Shown piece by piece: positions 34,174-43,972 of a DNA stretch of 64,000 nt. The position numbers and the translations under genes are program-made. Numbering within the stretch: position 1 is the first letter of the stretch; each line of letters opens with the position of its first letter. The DNA is from Bradyrhizobium sp. AZCC 2176 (GTDB taxonomy: Bacteria > Pseudomonadota > Alphaproteobacteria > Rhizobiales > Xanthobacteraceae). The DNA lies in NCBI RefSeq assembly GCF_036924645.1, contig NZ_JAZHRX010000001.1, positions 5,421,501 through 5,485,500 on the forward strand, in the 5' to 3' direction. Under the pieces are notes generated by a model. The model made no database searches and had not been told where the DNA came from. It saw only the letters and a list, made by a program, of their open reading frames with translations.

Positions 34174-35988
34174 TCAAGCCTGCTCTATCTCTTCTCGCAA
34201 AACTTCCAGCTCCAGCCACCGGTCTTCGGCGGCCGCCAGCTCTTCCTGCGCCTTCGCCATCGCCGCGGAGGCCGCATCGAACTTCTTGCGATCCTTGGCG
34301 TAGAGGTCGGGATCGTCAAGCATCTTCTGCTGTTTCGCGATCTCGGCGTGTAACTTTGCGATCGTCTTTGGAAGGGTTTCCAGCGCGTGTTTCTCGTTGA
34401 AGTTCAGCCGACGCTTCGGCGCCGCGGAGGGCGTGGCAGCCTTGGCCTCTTTCTTTTCTTCCGCAGGCGGTGTCGGCTTCGGCGCTTCCCGCGACAAATC
34501 CTCGCCGCGCTGCGCGAGCATGTCGGTGTAGCCGCCGGCATATTCGATCCAGCGGCCGTTGCCCTCGGGCACGATCACCGACGTCACCACCCGATCCAGG
34601 AAGTCGCGGTCGTGGCTGATCAGGATCACCGTGCCCTCATAGTCGCCGAGCATTTCCTCGAGCACGTCAAGCGTCTCGAGGTCGAGGTCATTGGTCGGTT
34701 CGTCGAGCACCAGCAGGTTCGACGGTTTCGCCAGCGCACGGGCCAGCATCAGCCGGCCGCGCTCGCCGCCGGAGAGCGCTTCCAGCGGTGTGCCGCGTTG
34801 CTCCTGCGCGAACAGAAAGTCCTTCATGTAGCCGATGACGTGCCTGGGCTTGCCGCCGACCATGACGTGGTCACCGCGGCCGCCGGTCATGGCTTCGGCC
34901 AGCGTCGATTTCGGATCGAGGCTTTCGCGGTGCTGGTCGAGCGTCGCCATTTCGATATTGGCGCCAAGCCGGATTGTGCCGCTATCCGGCGGATCGTTGC
35001 CGATCAGGAGGTGGACCAGCGTGGTCTTGCCGGCCCCGTTGGGCCCGACGATGCCGATCCGGTCGCCGCGCTGCACACGGGTCGAGAAGCCTTCGACGAT
35101 CTTTCGCTCGCCATAGGCCTTGGCGACGTTCTTGGCTTCGATCACCAGCCGGCCGGATTTGTCGGCTTCCGCAGCGGCGAGATTGGCGTTGCCGGTCGCA
35201 CCACGATAATCGCGCCGCTGGTCGCGCAGCGCGTGCAGATTGCCGAGCCGCTTGACGTTGCGCTTGCGCCGGCCGGAGACGCCGTAGCGCAGCCAGTGCT
35301 CCTCGTTGACGATCTTGCGGTCGAGCTTGTGCTGGTCGCGCTCTTCTTCCGCCAGCACCTCGTCGCGCCAGGCTTCGAACGCCGAGAAGCCGCGGTCGAT
35401 CTGCCGGATCTGGCCGCGGTCGAGCCAGGCGGTCGAGCGCGACAGGTTGGACAGGAAACGACGGTCGTGGCTGATAATGACGAGCGCACAGCGGCGGCTT
35501 TGCAGTTCGCCTTCCAGCCATTCGATGGTGGGAAGGTCCAGATGGTTGGTCGGCTCGTCCAGCAGCAGGATATCGGGCGAGGGAGCCAGCACGCGTGCCA
35601 GCGCCGCGCGGCGGGCCTCGCCACCCGAGACGTGCGCGGGATCTTCATCGCCGGAAAGCCCAAGCTGTTCGACGAGATAGCGCGCCTGGTAATGATCGTC
35701 GCCCGGGCCGAGGCCCGCCTCGACATAGGCCAGCGTCGTCTTGTGGTCGCCGAAATCAGGCTCCTGCGGCAGATAGCGGATGGTGGCGCCCGGCTGCACG
35801 AAGCGGTTGCCGCCATCGGGCTCGACGAGGCCGGCGGCGATCTTGAGCAGCGTCGATTTGCCGGAGCCGTTGCGCCCGATCAGGCAGACGCGCTCACCCG
35901 ATGACACCGACAACTCGACGCCCGACAGCAGCGGCGTGCCGCCAAACGTCAGCCTTATATCCTTCAACTGGATCAGCGGTGGCGCCAT
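34174..35988 (-). CDS. ABC-F family ATPase (Uup-like)
   Basis: A 604-residue soluble protein with two ABC ATPase domains and no membrane segments. Walker A motifs are IGRNGSGKST (37-46) and VGPNGAGKTT; signature motifs are VSGGEARRAALAR and LSGGERGRLMLAR; both LLDEPTNHLDL and VLDEPTNDLDL Walker B runs are present. A Lys/Ala/Pro-rich linker and a C-terminal coiled coil (about 530-604) are the mark of the Uup branch. ABC-F proteins act on ribosomes or, for Uup, also bind DNA. It lies between the YaiI-like and D-threonine-aldolase-like genes with three-base gaps. Confidence 0.93.
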   Translation of the reverse strand: MAPPLIQLKDIRLTFGGTPLLSGVELSVSSGERVCLIGRNGSGKSTLLKIAAGLVEPDGGNRFVQPGATIRYLPQEPDFGDHKTTLAYVEAGLGPGDDHYQARYLVEQLGLSGDEDPAHVSGGEARRAALARVLAPSPDILLLDEPTNHLDLPTIEWLEGELQSRRCALVIISHDRRFLSNLSRSTAWLDRGQIRQIDRGFSAFEAWRDEVLAEEERDQHKLDRKIVNEEHWLRYGVSGRRKRNVKRLGNLHALRDQRRDYRGATGNANLAAAEADKSGRLVIEAKNVAKAYGERKIVEGFSTRVQRGDRIGIVGPNGAGKTTLVHLLIGNDPPDSGTIRLGANIEMATLDQHRESLDPKSTLAEAMTGGRGDHVMVGGKPRHVIGYMKDFLFAQEQRGTPLEALSGGERGRLMLARALAKPSNLLVLDEPTNDLDLETLDVLEEMLGDYEGTVILISHDRDFLDRVVTSVIVPEGNGRWIEYAGGYTDMLAQRGEDLSREAPKPTPPAEEKKEAKAATPSAAPKRRLNFNEKHALETLPKTIAKLHAEIAKQQKMLDDPDLYAKDRKKFDAASAAMAKAQEELAAAEDRWLELEVLREEIEQA

Positions 35989-35991
35989 CGT

Positions 35992-36486
35992 TCAATCCTG
36001 GTTCGGCGCAGGCTGCTGCGCGCGCTGGCGCTGGATGCGGCGGATGGCCTGGTCGAGCGCCGACAGGAACGCCGAGCGGTCGCGCGGGGCAAACGACCTT
36101 GGACCGCCGGTCACTTCGCCGGATGAGCGCAGATCGGTCATGAGATTGCGAACCGCCAGCGTCATGCCGATGGACGCTTCCGTGAACGGCTTGCCGTTCG
36201 GCGCAATCACTTCGGCTCCTGTTTTCACGCAGCGGCTGGCGAGCGGGATATCCGACGTGATGACGATGTCACCTTTGCCGGCGCGCTCGGCGATCCAGTC
36301 GTCGGCGGCATCCATGCCGGACCCAGCGGCAATGCGCTCGATCAGCGGATCCTGCGGCACGCGGATGAAATTGCCTGCGACCACGCTGACCGGCAGGCCG
36401 TGCCGGCCCGCGACGCGATAGATCTCGTCCTTCACCGGGCAGGCGTCGGCATCGACATAAATGCGGGTTGGGTTCAATTCAGGCAT
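35992..36486 (-). CDS. YaiI/YqxD family (DUF188) protein
   Basis: A 164-residue protein. [19 protein letters not shown] (about 8-26) and [22 protein letters not shown] are the conserved acidic motifs of the family, which has a PIN-like fold with several metal-binding Asp residues. [20 protein letters not shown] and [19 protein letters not shown] complete it. A nuclease role is suspected but not shown. I chose the ATG at 36484-36486; upstream codons are unrelated. It is the first gene of the trio with the ABC-F ATPase and the PLP enzyme. Confidence 0.9.
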   Translation of the reverse strand: MPELNPTRIYVDADACPVKDEIYRVAGRHGLPVSVVAGNFIRVPQDPLIERIAAGSGMDAADDWIAERAGKGDIVITSDIPLASRCVKTGAEVIAPNGKPFTEASIGMTLAVRNLMTDLRSSGEVTGGPRSFAPRDRSAFLSALDQAIRRIQRQRAQQPAPNQD

Positions 36487-36632
36487 ATCTCGGCGGCGTG
36501 TTCTTGCCCGCGCGTGGTAACCTATTCGATGTTCGAATGCGAGGAAAACAGGGGGCGGGAACACGCTTGCCACGGTACATTCTTTGCGTACGATAAACGG
36601 CTGAAAACAACCAAGAATAAGGGGAAACCGGC

Positions 36633-37427
36633 ATGCCCATCGAGCCGTATCGCGTCCAGGCCTACAACACCGCCAAACAATCCGAAAACAAGATGCATGA
36701 CGACACCGTGGCAAAGCGGTTCGGATTCTCGGGCGGGCTGGTTCCGGGCGTCGACGTGATGGCCTACATGGTGCACCAGCCGGTCGCAAAATGGGGCCGC
36801 GCCTTCCTGGAACGCGGCCTGATCGACGCCCGCTTCGTCAAGCCGGTCTATGACGGCGAGGTGACCGAGCTTACGGCAGACGAAGGCAACGGCGTGCTCT
36901 CGATCCAGGTGCAAAGCCGCGGCCAGCTCTGCGCCACCGGCACCGCATCATTGCCGGCATCCGCGCCGGCTGTTTCGATGGCCGACTACAAGGAAGTCGC
37001 GGCAGTCGCGGAGCGCAAGCCGGTCAATGCCGCTTCCTATGAGCTCGGCAAATGGCTCGGCACCATGCCGCGCGACTGGCCGGGCGATGCGGCCGCAGGC
37101 TATCTCGCCGACATCAGGGAAGCCGATCCGATCTACACGAAGGAGGGCCTCGGCCATCCCGGCCTGCTGCAACGGGTGATGAACCGGGTGCTGGTCGACA
37201 ACGCAATCCTGGGCCCGTGGATTCACGTCGGCAGCCGCATGCAGCTTTTGTCGGCCACGAAGGCTGGCGACGTCATCACCGCCCGTGCCAAGGTGATCGG
37301 CAATTACGACAAGAAGGGTCATCGCTTCGTCGAGCTCGACGCACTGGTCGTCGCCAACGGCAAGACGCCGCTGGCACATTGCCGCCATGTCGCGATCTAC
37401 CAGCCGCGCGAGCAGGCGGCGGCGTAG
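36633..37427 (+). CDS. Double-hotdog MaoC-like protein
   Basis: A 264-residue protein with two hotdog-type halves. The N-half has [17 protein letters not shown] (about 30-46), in the position of the MaoC central helix with the usual His replaced by Val-Pro-Gly. The C-half shows [39 protein letters not shown], a typical hotdog sheet. There is no clear catalytic Asp/His pair, so it may bind acyl-CoA without the standard hydratase chemistry. AAGGGG serves the ATG. It is monocistronic and convergent with the molybdenum hydroxylase gene. Confidence 0.7.
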   Translation: MPIEPYRVQAYNTAKQSENKMHDDTVAKRFGFSGGLVPGVDVMAYMVHQPVAKWGRAFLERGLIDARFVKPVYDGEVTELTADEGNGVLSIQVQSRGQLCATGTASLPASAPAVSMADYKEVAAVAERKPVNAASYELGKWLGTMPRDWPGDAAAGYLADIREADPIYTKEGLGHPGLLQRVMNRVLVDNAILGPWIHVGSRMQLLSATKAGDVITARAKVIGNYDKKGHRFVELDALVVANGKTPLAHCRHVAIYQPREQAAA

Positions 37428-37452
37428 GCACAGTGCCCGCCCGTTCTCAGTC

Positions 37453-37532
37453 GTCATGCCCAGGTCTTGTGCCGGGCATCCACGTTCTTCGTGCAGCAAG
37501 ACGTGGATGGCCGGGACAAGCCCGGCCATGAC
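37453..37532. repeat. Inverted repeat, GTCATGCCC/GGCCATGAC family
   Basis: Arms GTCATGCCC ... GCCGGGCATCCACGT and ACGTGGATGGCCGGGACAAGCCCGGCCATGAC pair across the whole element, with a CTTCGTGCAGCAAG loop. It is the third copy in this window of the family at 30636-30724. Confidence 0.65.
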
Positions 37533-37538
37533 GGGGTC

Positions 37539-39911
37539 TCAAGCCGCCTTCGCCTTCGCATCCTGGATCGCGCGCCAAACCCGCTCCGGCGTCAAGGGCA
37601 TGTCGATATGGGTGATGCCATACTCCGACAGCGCATCCACCACCGCATTGACGACGCAGACCAGGCTGCCGGCGCAGCCGGCTTCGCCGCAGCCTTTGGT
37701 GCCCAGCGGATTGGATTTTGCGGGCGAGGGATGGTCGCCGACTTCCATCGGCGGGATGTCTTCGGCCCGCGGCAGCGCGTAATCCATGAACGAGCCGGTG
37801 ATCGGCTGGCCGCTGGAATCGTAGCTGACCTGCTCCATCAGCGCCTGGCCGATGCCCTGCGCCACGCCGCCGTGCAACTGGCCGGCGACGATCATCGGAT
37901 TGACCACGGTGCCGAAATCGTTGACGGCGAAATAGCGCACGATTTGCACGACGCCGGTCTCGGGATCGATTTCCACTTCCGCGACATGGCAGCCATTGGG
38001 GAAGGTCGACGGCGTGTCCTTGGTGGCATGGTCGACGTCGAGCGACAACGGCACGCCCTCGGGCATCCTGCCCTCGCGCACCCGCTGCGCCAGCTCCATG
38101 ATGCCGATCGAGCGGTCGGTGCCGGCGATGGTGAAGCGGCCACTGGCAAACTCGATATCGCCCTCGGACGCTTCCATCAGATGCGCGGCGGCCTGCTTGC
38201 CTTTGGCGATCACGAGTGCGCTAGCCTCCACGATCGCCTGGCCCGTCGCCGTGATCGAGCGCGAGCCGCCGGTGCCGTTGCCGAAGCGGACGAGATCGCT
38301 GTCGTTCTGCTCGATGGTGATTTTCTCGAAGGGAACGCCGAGTTGCGCCGACAGCACCTGCGCGAACGGCGTGGCGTGGCCCTGGCCGTAATCGAGCGTA
38401 CCGGTGGTCAGCTTCACCGAACCATCGGGCTCGAAGGTGATCTTGCCGAGTTCGCCGCTCGGCGGCGCGGTGACTTCGAGATACGAGCCGACGGCAATGC
38501 CGCGCAGCTTGCCATTCTTCTTGCTCTCCTTCTTCCGCTTCGCAAAATTGGCGTGATCGGAGATCTCCAGCGCCTTGTTGAAGACGCCTGCGAAATCGCC
38601 GCTGTCATAGGTGACGCCCGAGGCCGCCGCGAACGGCAGTTGCGCCGGCTTGATGAAGTTGCGCTTGCGCAAGATCAGACGATTGATGCCCATCTCGTCG
38701 GCGGCGCGGTCGATCAGCCGCTCCATGTAGTAGTTGGCCTCGGGCCGGCCGGCGCCGCGATAGGCCCCCATCAGCGTGGTGTTGGTCAACACCGTCTTGA
38801 TGTCAACGCCGAGCAGCGGCGTGCGGTAGACGCTGGCGAGGTTCTTGCCGGTGTTGAGCGACAGCGGCCCCGGCGCAACGCCGGTGATGTAGGCGCCGAG
38901 ATTGCCGTAGCCCTGCAGGCGCACCGCGAGAAACCTGCCTTCGGCATCGAGCGCCAGCTCGGCGTGAATGAGCTGCGCACGGCCATGGCTGTCGGAGAGG
39001 AAGCTGGTCGAGCGCTCATCGGTCCACTTCACCGGGCGGCCCAGCGCCTTCGCCGCGTGCAGGATGCAGGTATACTCGGGATAGCTGACGTTCTTCATGC
39101 CGAAGGAGCCGCCGACATTGGCGGTCAGGACGCGAACCTTGTCGTTCGGCACGTTGAGGATTTTCGCCAGCGTCACCTTGTTGCCGGAGACGCCCTGCGT
39201 CGGCACCTGCAGCGTGAACCGTTCGGCCGCCTTGTCAAACGCCGCCAGCGCCACGCGCGGCTCCATCGACACTACGGCGACGCGGGTGTTGACGATGTCG
39301 AGTTTTGTCACATGCGCAGCCGCGGCAAACGCAGCGTCGATCTTGGCCGTATCGCCGTAGTGATAATCGAGCGCGACGTTGTTGGGGATGTGATCGTAAA
39401 GCTGAGGCGCGCCGGGCTTGGCGGCTTCCGCCGCATCGGTCACGGCAGGCAGCGGCGCGATGTCGAGTTCGACGGCCTCCGCCGCGTCACGCGCCTGCGC
39501 CAGCGTTTCCGCGACCACAAAGGCTACGGGATCGCCGACAAAGCGCACCTTGTCGGTCGCCAGCGCCGGACGGTTGGTCTGCAATAGCGGCGAGCCGTCG
39601 CGGCTCTTCAAGGGCAGGCCGCAGGTGAAGGGGCTGTAGCCGGCCGCTTCGAGATCCTTGCCGGTCCAGATGCCAAGCACGCCCGGCATCGCCTTGGCGG
39701 CGGCCGCGTCGATGCCCTTGATGATTCCGTGGGCATGGCTGGAGCGCACCATCCAGCAATAGGCTTGGCCGGGCAGGGTGAAATCGTCGGTATATTTGCC
39801 CTTGCCGCGAACCAGCGTGTCGTCTTCCTTGCGGCGCACAGGCTGCCCCACCCCGTATTTTTGCAGTGCGATAGCGTTGTCCAGGGAGGCGGCCGACGTG
39901 TGATCTTGCAT
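37539..39911 (-). CDS. Xanthine dehydrogenase family molybdopterin subunit (CoxL form II-like)
   Basis: A 790-residue molybdenum hydroxylase large subunit. GVGQPVRRKEDDTLVRGKG (20-38) is the family entry. AYRGAGRPEANYYMER (383-398) is the form II active-site loop; true CO dehydrogenases carry AYRCSFR, so CO oxidation is not expected. The late GTKGCGEAGCAG motif holds the catalytic Glu. It would hydroxylate an aldehyde or heterocycle, but the FAD and 2Fe-2S subunits are not next to it: its neighbours are a hotdog gene and ppx. I chose the ATG at 39909-39911, with CAGG upstream. Confidence 0.92.
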   Translation of the reverse strand: MQDHTSAASLDNAIALQKYGVGQPVRRKEDDTLVRGKGKYTDDFTLPGQAYCWMVRSSHAHGIIKGIDAAAAKAMPGVLGIWTGKDLEAAGYSPFTCGLPLKSRDGSPLLQTNRPALATDKVRFVGDPVAFVVAETLAQARDAAEAVELDIAPLPAVTDAAEAAKPGAPQLYDHIPNNVALDYHYGDTAKIDAAFAAAAHVTKLDIVNTRVAVVSMEPRVALAAFDKAAERFTLQVPTQGVSGNKVTLAKILNVPNDKVRVLTANVGGSFGMKNVSYPEYTCILHAAKALGRPVKWTDERSTSFLSDSHGRAQLIHAELALDAEGRFLAVRLQGYGNLGAYITGVAPGPLSLNTGKNLASVYRTPLLGVDIKTVLTNTTLMGAYRGAGRPEANYYMERLIDRAADEMGINRLILRKRNFIKPAQLPFAAASGVTYDSGDFAGVFNKALEISDHANFAKRKKESKKNGKLRGIAVGSYLEVTAPPSGELGKITFEPDGSVKLTTGTLDYGQGHATPFAQVLSAQLGVPFEKITIEQNDSDLVRFGNGTGGSRSITATGQAIVEASALVIAKGKQAAAHLMEASEGDIEFASGRFTIAGTDRSIGIMELAQRVREGRMPEGVPLSLDVDHATKDTPSTFPNGCHVAEVEIDPETGVVQIVRYFAVNDFGTVVNPMIVAGQLHGGVAQGIGQALMEQVSYDSSGQPITGSFMDYALPRAEDIPPMEVGDHPSPAKSNPLGTKGCGEAGCAGSLVCVVNAVVDALSEYGITHIDMPLTPERVWRAIQDAKAKAA

Positions 39912-40121
39912 CGAAAAATACCTGAAATGCTTGGGATTCTCTCGGATTTTCCCGGTTCCGCGGGGTCCTGCTGAGATAACGCACCGCGTCATGGCCGACA
40001 ACGCCTGATTGGGCATAGTCCTATGTGATGGGTTGTTGCGTAGCCCCTTGGCGCTGCTAAAGTTTCCGTGAACGGTAATTTTCTTCGGCGGCCGGGAAGC
40101 GGACGCGGAAAGACAGTTTTG

Positions 40122-41165
40122 ATGAAGGACGATACGCGGCTGCGCGAAGGTCTTGAGGCCTGCGCTAGCCCGTCAGGGTCGATTGCGGCGGCCACGGCAA
40201 ACGGTGTCTATGCCGCGCTCGATCTTGGCACCAATAATTGCCGGCTTTTGATCGCCAGTCCGGCCGGCGATGGTTTTCGCGTGGTGGATTCGTTTTCGCG
40301 GATCATCCGGCTCGGCGAGGGCATTTCCGCGACCGGTTCCATCAGCGAGGCGGCGATCGACCGCGCCATCGCGGCGCTCAGCATCTGCAGCGACAAGATC
40401 CGCTATCGCAAGGCCCACCGCCTGCGGCTGATCGCAACCGAAGCCTGCCGTGCCGCCGCCAATGTCGACAGCTTTCGGGCGCGGGTTGCGGCGGAGACTG
40501 GCATCCGGCTCGAGGTGATCGATCGCGAAACCGAAGCGACGCTGGCCGTGATCGGCTGCTCGCCACTGCTCGACACAAGAGGCCGTGGCGCGATCCTGTT
40601 CGACATCGGCGGCGGCTCGACCGAATTGGTCCGGATCGAGCGCGATCCCACCGAGCAGAATGCGCCGCCGCGGATCAAGGCGTGGATGTCGATCCCGCTC
40701 GGCGTCGTCACTTTGGCCGAGCATTTCGGCGGACGTGACGTTACCGCCAAATGCTATGCGCAGATGGTGGGCGAAGTCGCGCAATATGTGGCGCCGTTCG
40801 CGGCCGAGCATGGCACCGATTTGCGCGACATGCATATGCTGGGGACATCCGGTACCGTGACGACGCTCGCCGGCATCCATCTCAACCTGGTGCGCTACGA
40901 TCGCCGGCGCATCGACGGCATCTGGATGAACGGTTCCGACGTCACGACGGTGATCGAGCGGCTGCTTGGCATGAGCTATCAGGAGCGCGCCAACAATAAT
41001 TGCATCAGCGTCGAGCGCGCCGATCTGGTGCTGGCCGGCTGCGCCATTCTGGATGCGATCCGCGATGCCTTCCCGCTGCCGCGGCTGCGCGTCGCCGACC
41101 GGGGCCTGCGCGAGGGCATGCTGGTCGAGATGATGCGCGAGGACGGCGCTCTTCGCGCGTGCTAG
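40122..41165 (+). CDS. Ppx/GppA family phosphatase
   Basis: A 347-residue exopolyphosphatase/pppGpp phosphatase-like protein with the actin-like fold: YAALDLGTNNCRLLIA (phosphate 1), FDIGGGSTELVRIE (phosphate 2) and MLGTSGTVTTLAGI. It lacks the C-terminal helical domain of E. coli Ppx, as is usual for alphaproteobacterial members. It should remove terminal phosphate from polyphosphate or pppGpp. I chose the ATG at 40122; a GTG 18 codons upstream is possible. It is divergent from the molybdenum hydroxylase gene. An rRNA methyltransferase gene (rlmE) lies 1 kb downstream in the same direction with a phasin gene between. Confidence 0.9.
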   Translation: MKDDTRLREGLEACASPSGSIAAATANGVYAALDLGTNNCRLLIASPAGDGFRVVDSFSRIIRLGEGISATGSISEAAIDRAIAALSICSDKIRYRKAHRLRLIATEACRAAANVDSFRARVAAETGIRLEVIDRETEATLAVIGCSPLLDTRGRGAILFDIGGGSTELVRIERDPTEQNAPPRIKAWMSIPLGVVTLAEHFGGRDVTAKCYAQMVGEVAQYVAPFAAEHGTDLRDMHMLGTSGTVTTLAGIHLNLVRYDRRRIDGIWMNGSDVTTVIERLLGMSYQERANNNCISVERADLVLAGCAILDAIRDAFPLPRLRVADRGLREGMLVEMMREDGALRAC

Positions 41166-41303
41166 CACGCGGGCGTCCTCATCTGTCAGATTTGGTCAGC
41201 CTTGCGCTATGCGCAAAAACGGGAAAAGCGAAAAACGGGAAAAGCGGCTGAGATGCAGCCACTCTTCCTCCAAGTTCACCTTCCAAGTCCATCGGGAACC
41301 GGA

Positions 41304-41900
41304 CTAGGCAGCACGCCGAATCTCTTCCATGTTTTGATTGATCTGCTTTCCGGCATCGTCGGCCAATTTGAGCGACAGGTCGGCTATCCGACGGCTGCTC
41401 TCCAGAACAGTTCCCACGGTTTCGCGCACCAAGTCAGTTTGTACGGCCGCAACCTCCTGAGGAGTTCGGCAGGCCCATAATTCGTTCATACGGTCCATGT
41501 TCTTCTCGACTTGATGTCGAACCAACTGCAAGTATTCCCGAGACATCCCGCCCATCACATTGGCAGCAGCGGTGCTTGCGTAAAGTATGGTTTGGGCGTT
41601 GCGGGCCGATCGTTCAGTTGCCTGTTGCACCCCGTCTCCTGACAAGCCCAGCGTGCGACCCAACTGCTCGGTAGACCGGCCCATGACCGTGTTTGCCATA
41701 TCCAGACCGAACCGCCAGACGTTCTGTACCGTCTCGGCGTTTTGCTTGAGCAGATTGGCACTTGCCCGAGCCACTTCTTCCCCGGTCTCAGCCGCAGCTT
41801 GTCCGATGCGGCTGGTCTGTTCGGCAGTCCTCTCGCTGGCGCGGCGGGCTGCGTCTTCCATGCCTTGTGTTGACTTTTCCTCCTGGCGTGGGTTTGCCAT
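41304..41900 (-). CDS. Phasin family protein
   Basis: A 198-residue helical protein rich in Ala, Gln, Arg and Thr, with no membrane segment. The N-terminal 40 residues are charged; helices then carry ETVQNVWRFGLDMANTVMGRS and EYLQLVRHQVEKNMDRMNELW, the pattern of phasin-2 type proteins that coat polyhydroxybutyrate granules. GGAG precedes the ATG at 41898-41900 by about eight bases. A second phasin gene lies 2.4 kb away; the biosynthesis genes are not in the window. Confidence 0.8.
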   Translation of the reverse strand: MANPRQEEKSTQGMEDAARRASERTAEQTSRIGQAAAETGEEVARASANLLKQNAETVQNVWRFGLDMANTVMGRSTEQLGRTLGLSGDGVQQATERSARNAQTILYASTAAANVMGGMSREYLQLVRHQVEKNMDRMNELWACRTPQEVAAVQTDLVRETVGTVLESSRRIADLSLKLADDAGKQINQNMEEIRRAA

Positions 41901-42215
41901 CTTTTTTCTCCGCTGATTGCAGGTTGATGACTTGCCCCAGCCCCTTCCCGAGCAACGCAATCATTGTGCGACCGTTCCAGGTCTCCCGATATTTCGGTGA
42001 TCCTCGATGCTGCCCAGGAATGCCCACATGTCCCGGTTGTGTCGCGGACTGGGCGGCGCGGCAGGTGCGCTGTTTCGCCGACCTTGTTATATTTCTGTGT
42101 GCCCGCTATGGGGCTGATGACCACAGGCGACATCATACTCGTTTCAACGCGAATCCGGTTTCGTGCTATTGATTCCAGGCTCCGGATCCGGGCGACATTC
42201 AAGACAAGCACCAAT
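41901..42215. other. Divergent intergenic region, phasin and rlmE
   Basis: No gene seen in these 315 bases. The region must hold the promoters of the phasin gene (minus) and rlmE (plus). An AT-rich patch near 42085-42105 is a possible promoter element for rlmE. No repeat or strong palindrome is evident. Confidence 0.4.
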
Positions 42216-42905
42216 ATGGCAAAAGACACCACCGGACGGCTGCACGTCACGGTCAAGACCGGTGGCAAGCGCAAGCTGTCATCAAAGCTCTGGCTCGAGC
42301 GTCAGCTCAACGATCCCTACGTAGCGAAGGCCAAGCGCGAGGGCTATCGCTCGCGCGCGGCCTACAAGCTGATCGAGATCGACGACAAATATCGCTTTCT
42401 CAAGCCCGGCATGGCGGTGGTCGATCTCGGCGCGGCCCCCGGCGGCTGGAGCCAGATCGCGGCGAAACGCGTCGGCGCGATCAACGGCAAGGGCAAGGTG
42501 ATCGCGATCGACCTGCTGGAGATGCCGGAAATTCCCGGCGTCAATTTTGCGCAGCTCGATTTTCTGGCCGAGGACGCGCCCGAAAAACTGATTGCGATGA
42601 TGGGCGGGCGCGCCGACGTGGTGATGTCCGACATGGCGCCCAATACCACCGGCCACCGCAAGACGGATCAATTGCGCATCGTCGGCCTTATCGAAACGGC
42701 GGCCGCCTTCGCCGCCGACGTGCTCAATCCCGGCGGAACGTTTCTGGCCAAGGCCTTTCAGAGCGGCGCAGACGCCGAACTGGTCGCGCAATTGAAGCGC
42801 GATTTCGCCAGCGTGCGCCACGTCAAGCCGGCTTCGAGCCGGCAGGATTCGTCCGAGCGCTACGTGCTGGCGATGGGATTTCGCCGCCAGCCCGCCCGGC
42901 TTTAG
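42216..42905 (+). CDS. rlmE: 23S rRNA 2'-O-ribose methyltransferase RlmE
   Basis: A 229-residue FtsJ/RrmJ protein that methylates the 2'-OH of U2552 in 23S rRNA late in large-subunit assembly. [15 protein letters not shown] (68-82) is the SAM site, and the catalytic K-D-K-E tetrad is visible at Lys51, Asp139, Lys179 and Glu214. The N-terminal basic extension (residues 1-25, [11 protein letters not shown]) is common in alphaproteobacteria. I chose the ATG at 42216, at which the usual domain begins; an upstream in-frame extension is not family-like. Confidence 0.95.
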   Translation: MAKDTTGRLHVTVKTGGKRKLSSKLWLERQLNDPYVAKAKREGYRSRAAYKLIEIDDKYRFLKPGMAVVDLGAAPGGWSQIAAKRVGAINGKGKVIAIDLLEMPEIPGVNFAQLDFLAEDAPEKLIAMMGGRADVVMSDMAPNTTGHRKTDQLRIVGLIETAAAFAADVLNPGGTFLAKAFQSGADAELVAQLKRDFASVRHVKPASSRQDSSERYVLAMGFRRQPARL

Positions 42906-43113
42906 CGCAACCTTTACGCGGCCGCGGTCGATGAATGTCTGCCTGGTTGCGGCGTGAGCGGCGCTAACGCCCAGCCTGAGCAATGCCATTGGAACTTTTT
43001 CCCGGATGGCGCATATTACTGGCTCGGCGCGGTCTGTTCATTCGCATGCAGCCTGACGCCAGCAGCAGTTCTGCAGCGTGCGGCGCATCCGTCTGGGAAG
43101 GAGCTTTCCCGTG

Positions 43114-43944
43114 ATGGAGCACAAGGCCAGAGTTGGTAATCGACTGTTAGCTGCGCTGCCGCCAGCAGAACTCAAACTCCTCGTGCCTCATTTCCGGATG
43201 GTCCCGCTTGAACGTGACGCCGTGCTGATGCGGTCGGGTGACGTGGTAGAAAAGATCTATTTCCCTCTTAGTGGATTGATCGCCTTCATCATGGATATGC
43301 CGAGCGGGCAAACGGTCGCGACCGCTCTCGTCGGCAACGAGGGAGCTGTGGGCATCCTGTCGACGCTGGGGCCTTCCCGCTCTCCGATGACCGCGGTGGT
43401 GCGGGTGGCGGGGACCACGTTGCAGATTTCGCCAGCACGGTTTCAAGCGGCGCTCGACCGCAGCAGCGCCTTGAATGGCGCGGTTCAGATCCTCTCCAGG
43501 GCACTGATGGCGCAATTCCAGCACGTCGCTGCCTGCAATGCGCTACACTCGGTCGAAGCCCGTCTGGCGAGATGGTTGCTGCACGTCCACGATCGGCTTG
43601 ACGGGGACACCCTGCCGCTGACGCAGGAGACGCTTGCGGAATTTCTCGGCGTGCGGCGAACGACGGTGACGCATACCGTTTGCAAGCTCCGTGACTCGGG
43701 TGCGGTCCGATCCAATCGGCGGTCCTTCATTGAGATCGACAGGCCGCGGCTCGAAGCAGCAGCATGCGAGTGCTACCAGCTCATGCGCCGCAGGATCGGT
43801 CGGATCGTCTTGCCGGAGGAGATGACGCCGCCGGGGCCTGTCCGGAATCCCCGCGATCGAGCTGCCTTGTTTGCCGAGACAGAGGAGGTCCATCGCCACA
43901 CGCCAAGCCAGGGAGTGACCGGCCCCCGCTCGAGGGGCCATTGA
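43114..43944 (+). CDS. Crp/Fnr family transcriptional regulator
   Basis: A 276-residue regulator. Residues about 25-125 are a cNMP-like beta-barrel (MRSGDVVEKIYFPLSGLIAFI), without the Arg/Glu cassette for cAMP. Residues about 155-225 are a winged helix (LTQETLAEFLGVRRTTVTHTVCKLRDSGAV). There are no N-terminal cysteines for an Fe-S cluster, so it is not an Fnr-type oxygen sensor. A tail of about 40 residues is poorly conserved. AAGGAG at 43098-43103 is seven bases from a GTG at 43111 and ten from the ATG at 43114; either may be the start. It is convergent with the Cys-rich small gene. Confidence 0.87.
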   Translation: MEHKARVGNRLLAALPPAELKLLVPHFRMVPLERDAVLMRSGDVVEKIYFPLSGLIAFIMDMPSGQTVATALVGNEGAVGILSTLGPSRSPMTAVVRVAGTTLQISPARFQAALDRSSALNGAVQILSRALMAQFQHVAACNALHSVEARLARWLLHVHDRLDGDTLPLTQETLAEFLGVRRTTVTHTVCKLRDSGAVRSNRRSFIEIDRPRLEAAACECYQLMRRRIGRIVLPEEMTPPGPVRNPRDRAALFAETEEVHRHTPSQGVTGPRSRGH

Positions 43945-43972
43945 CGGAGTTGCAGCAACGGCTTCAGCGGCT

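Noticed and set aside
37539..39911. Carbon monoxide dehydrogenase large subunit
   Set aside because: The active-site loop is AYRGAGR and lacks the Cys of the form I enzyme; the other Cox genes are absent.
43114..43944. Oxygen-sensing Fnr
   Set aside because: The N-terminal cysteine cluster that binds the Fe-S centre is missing.
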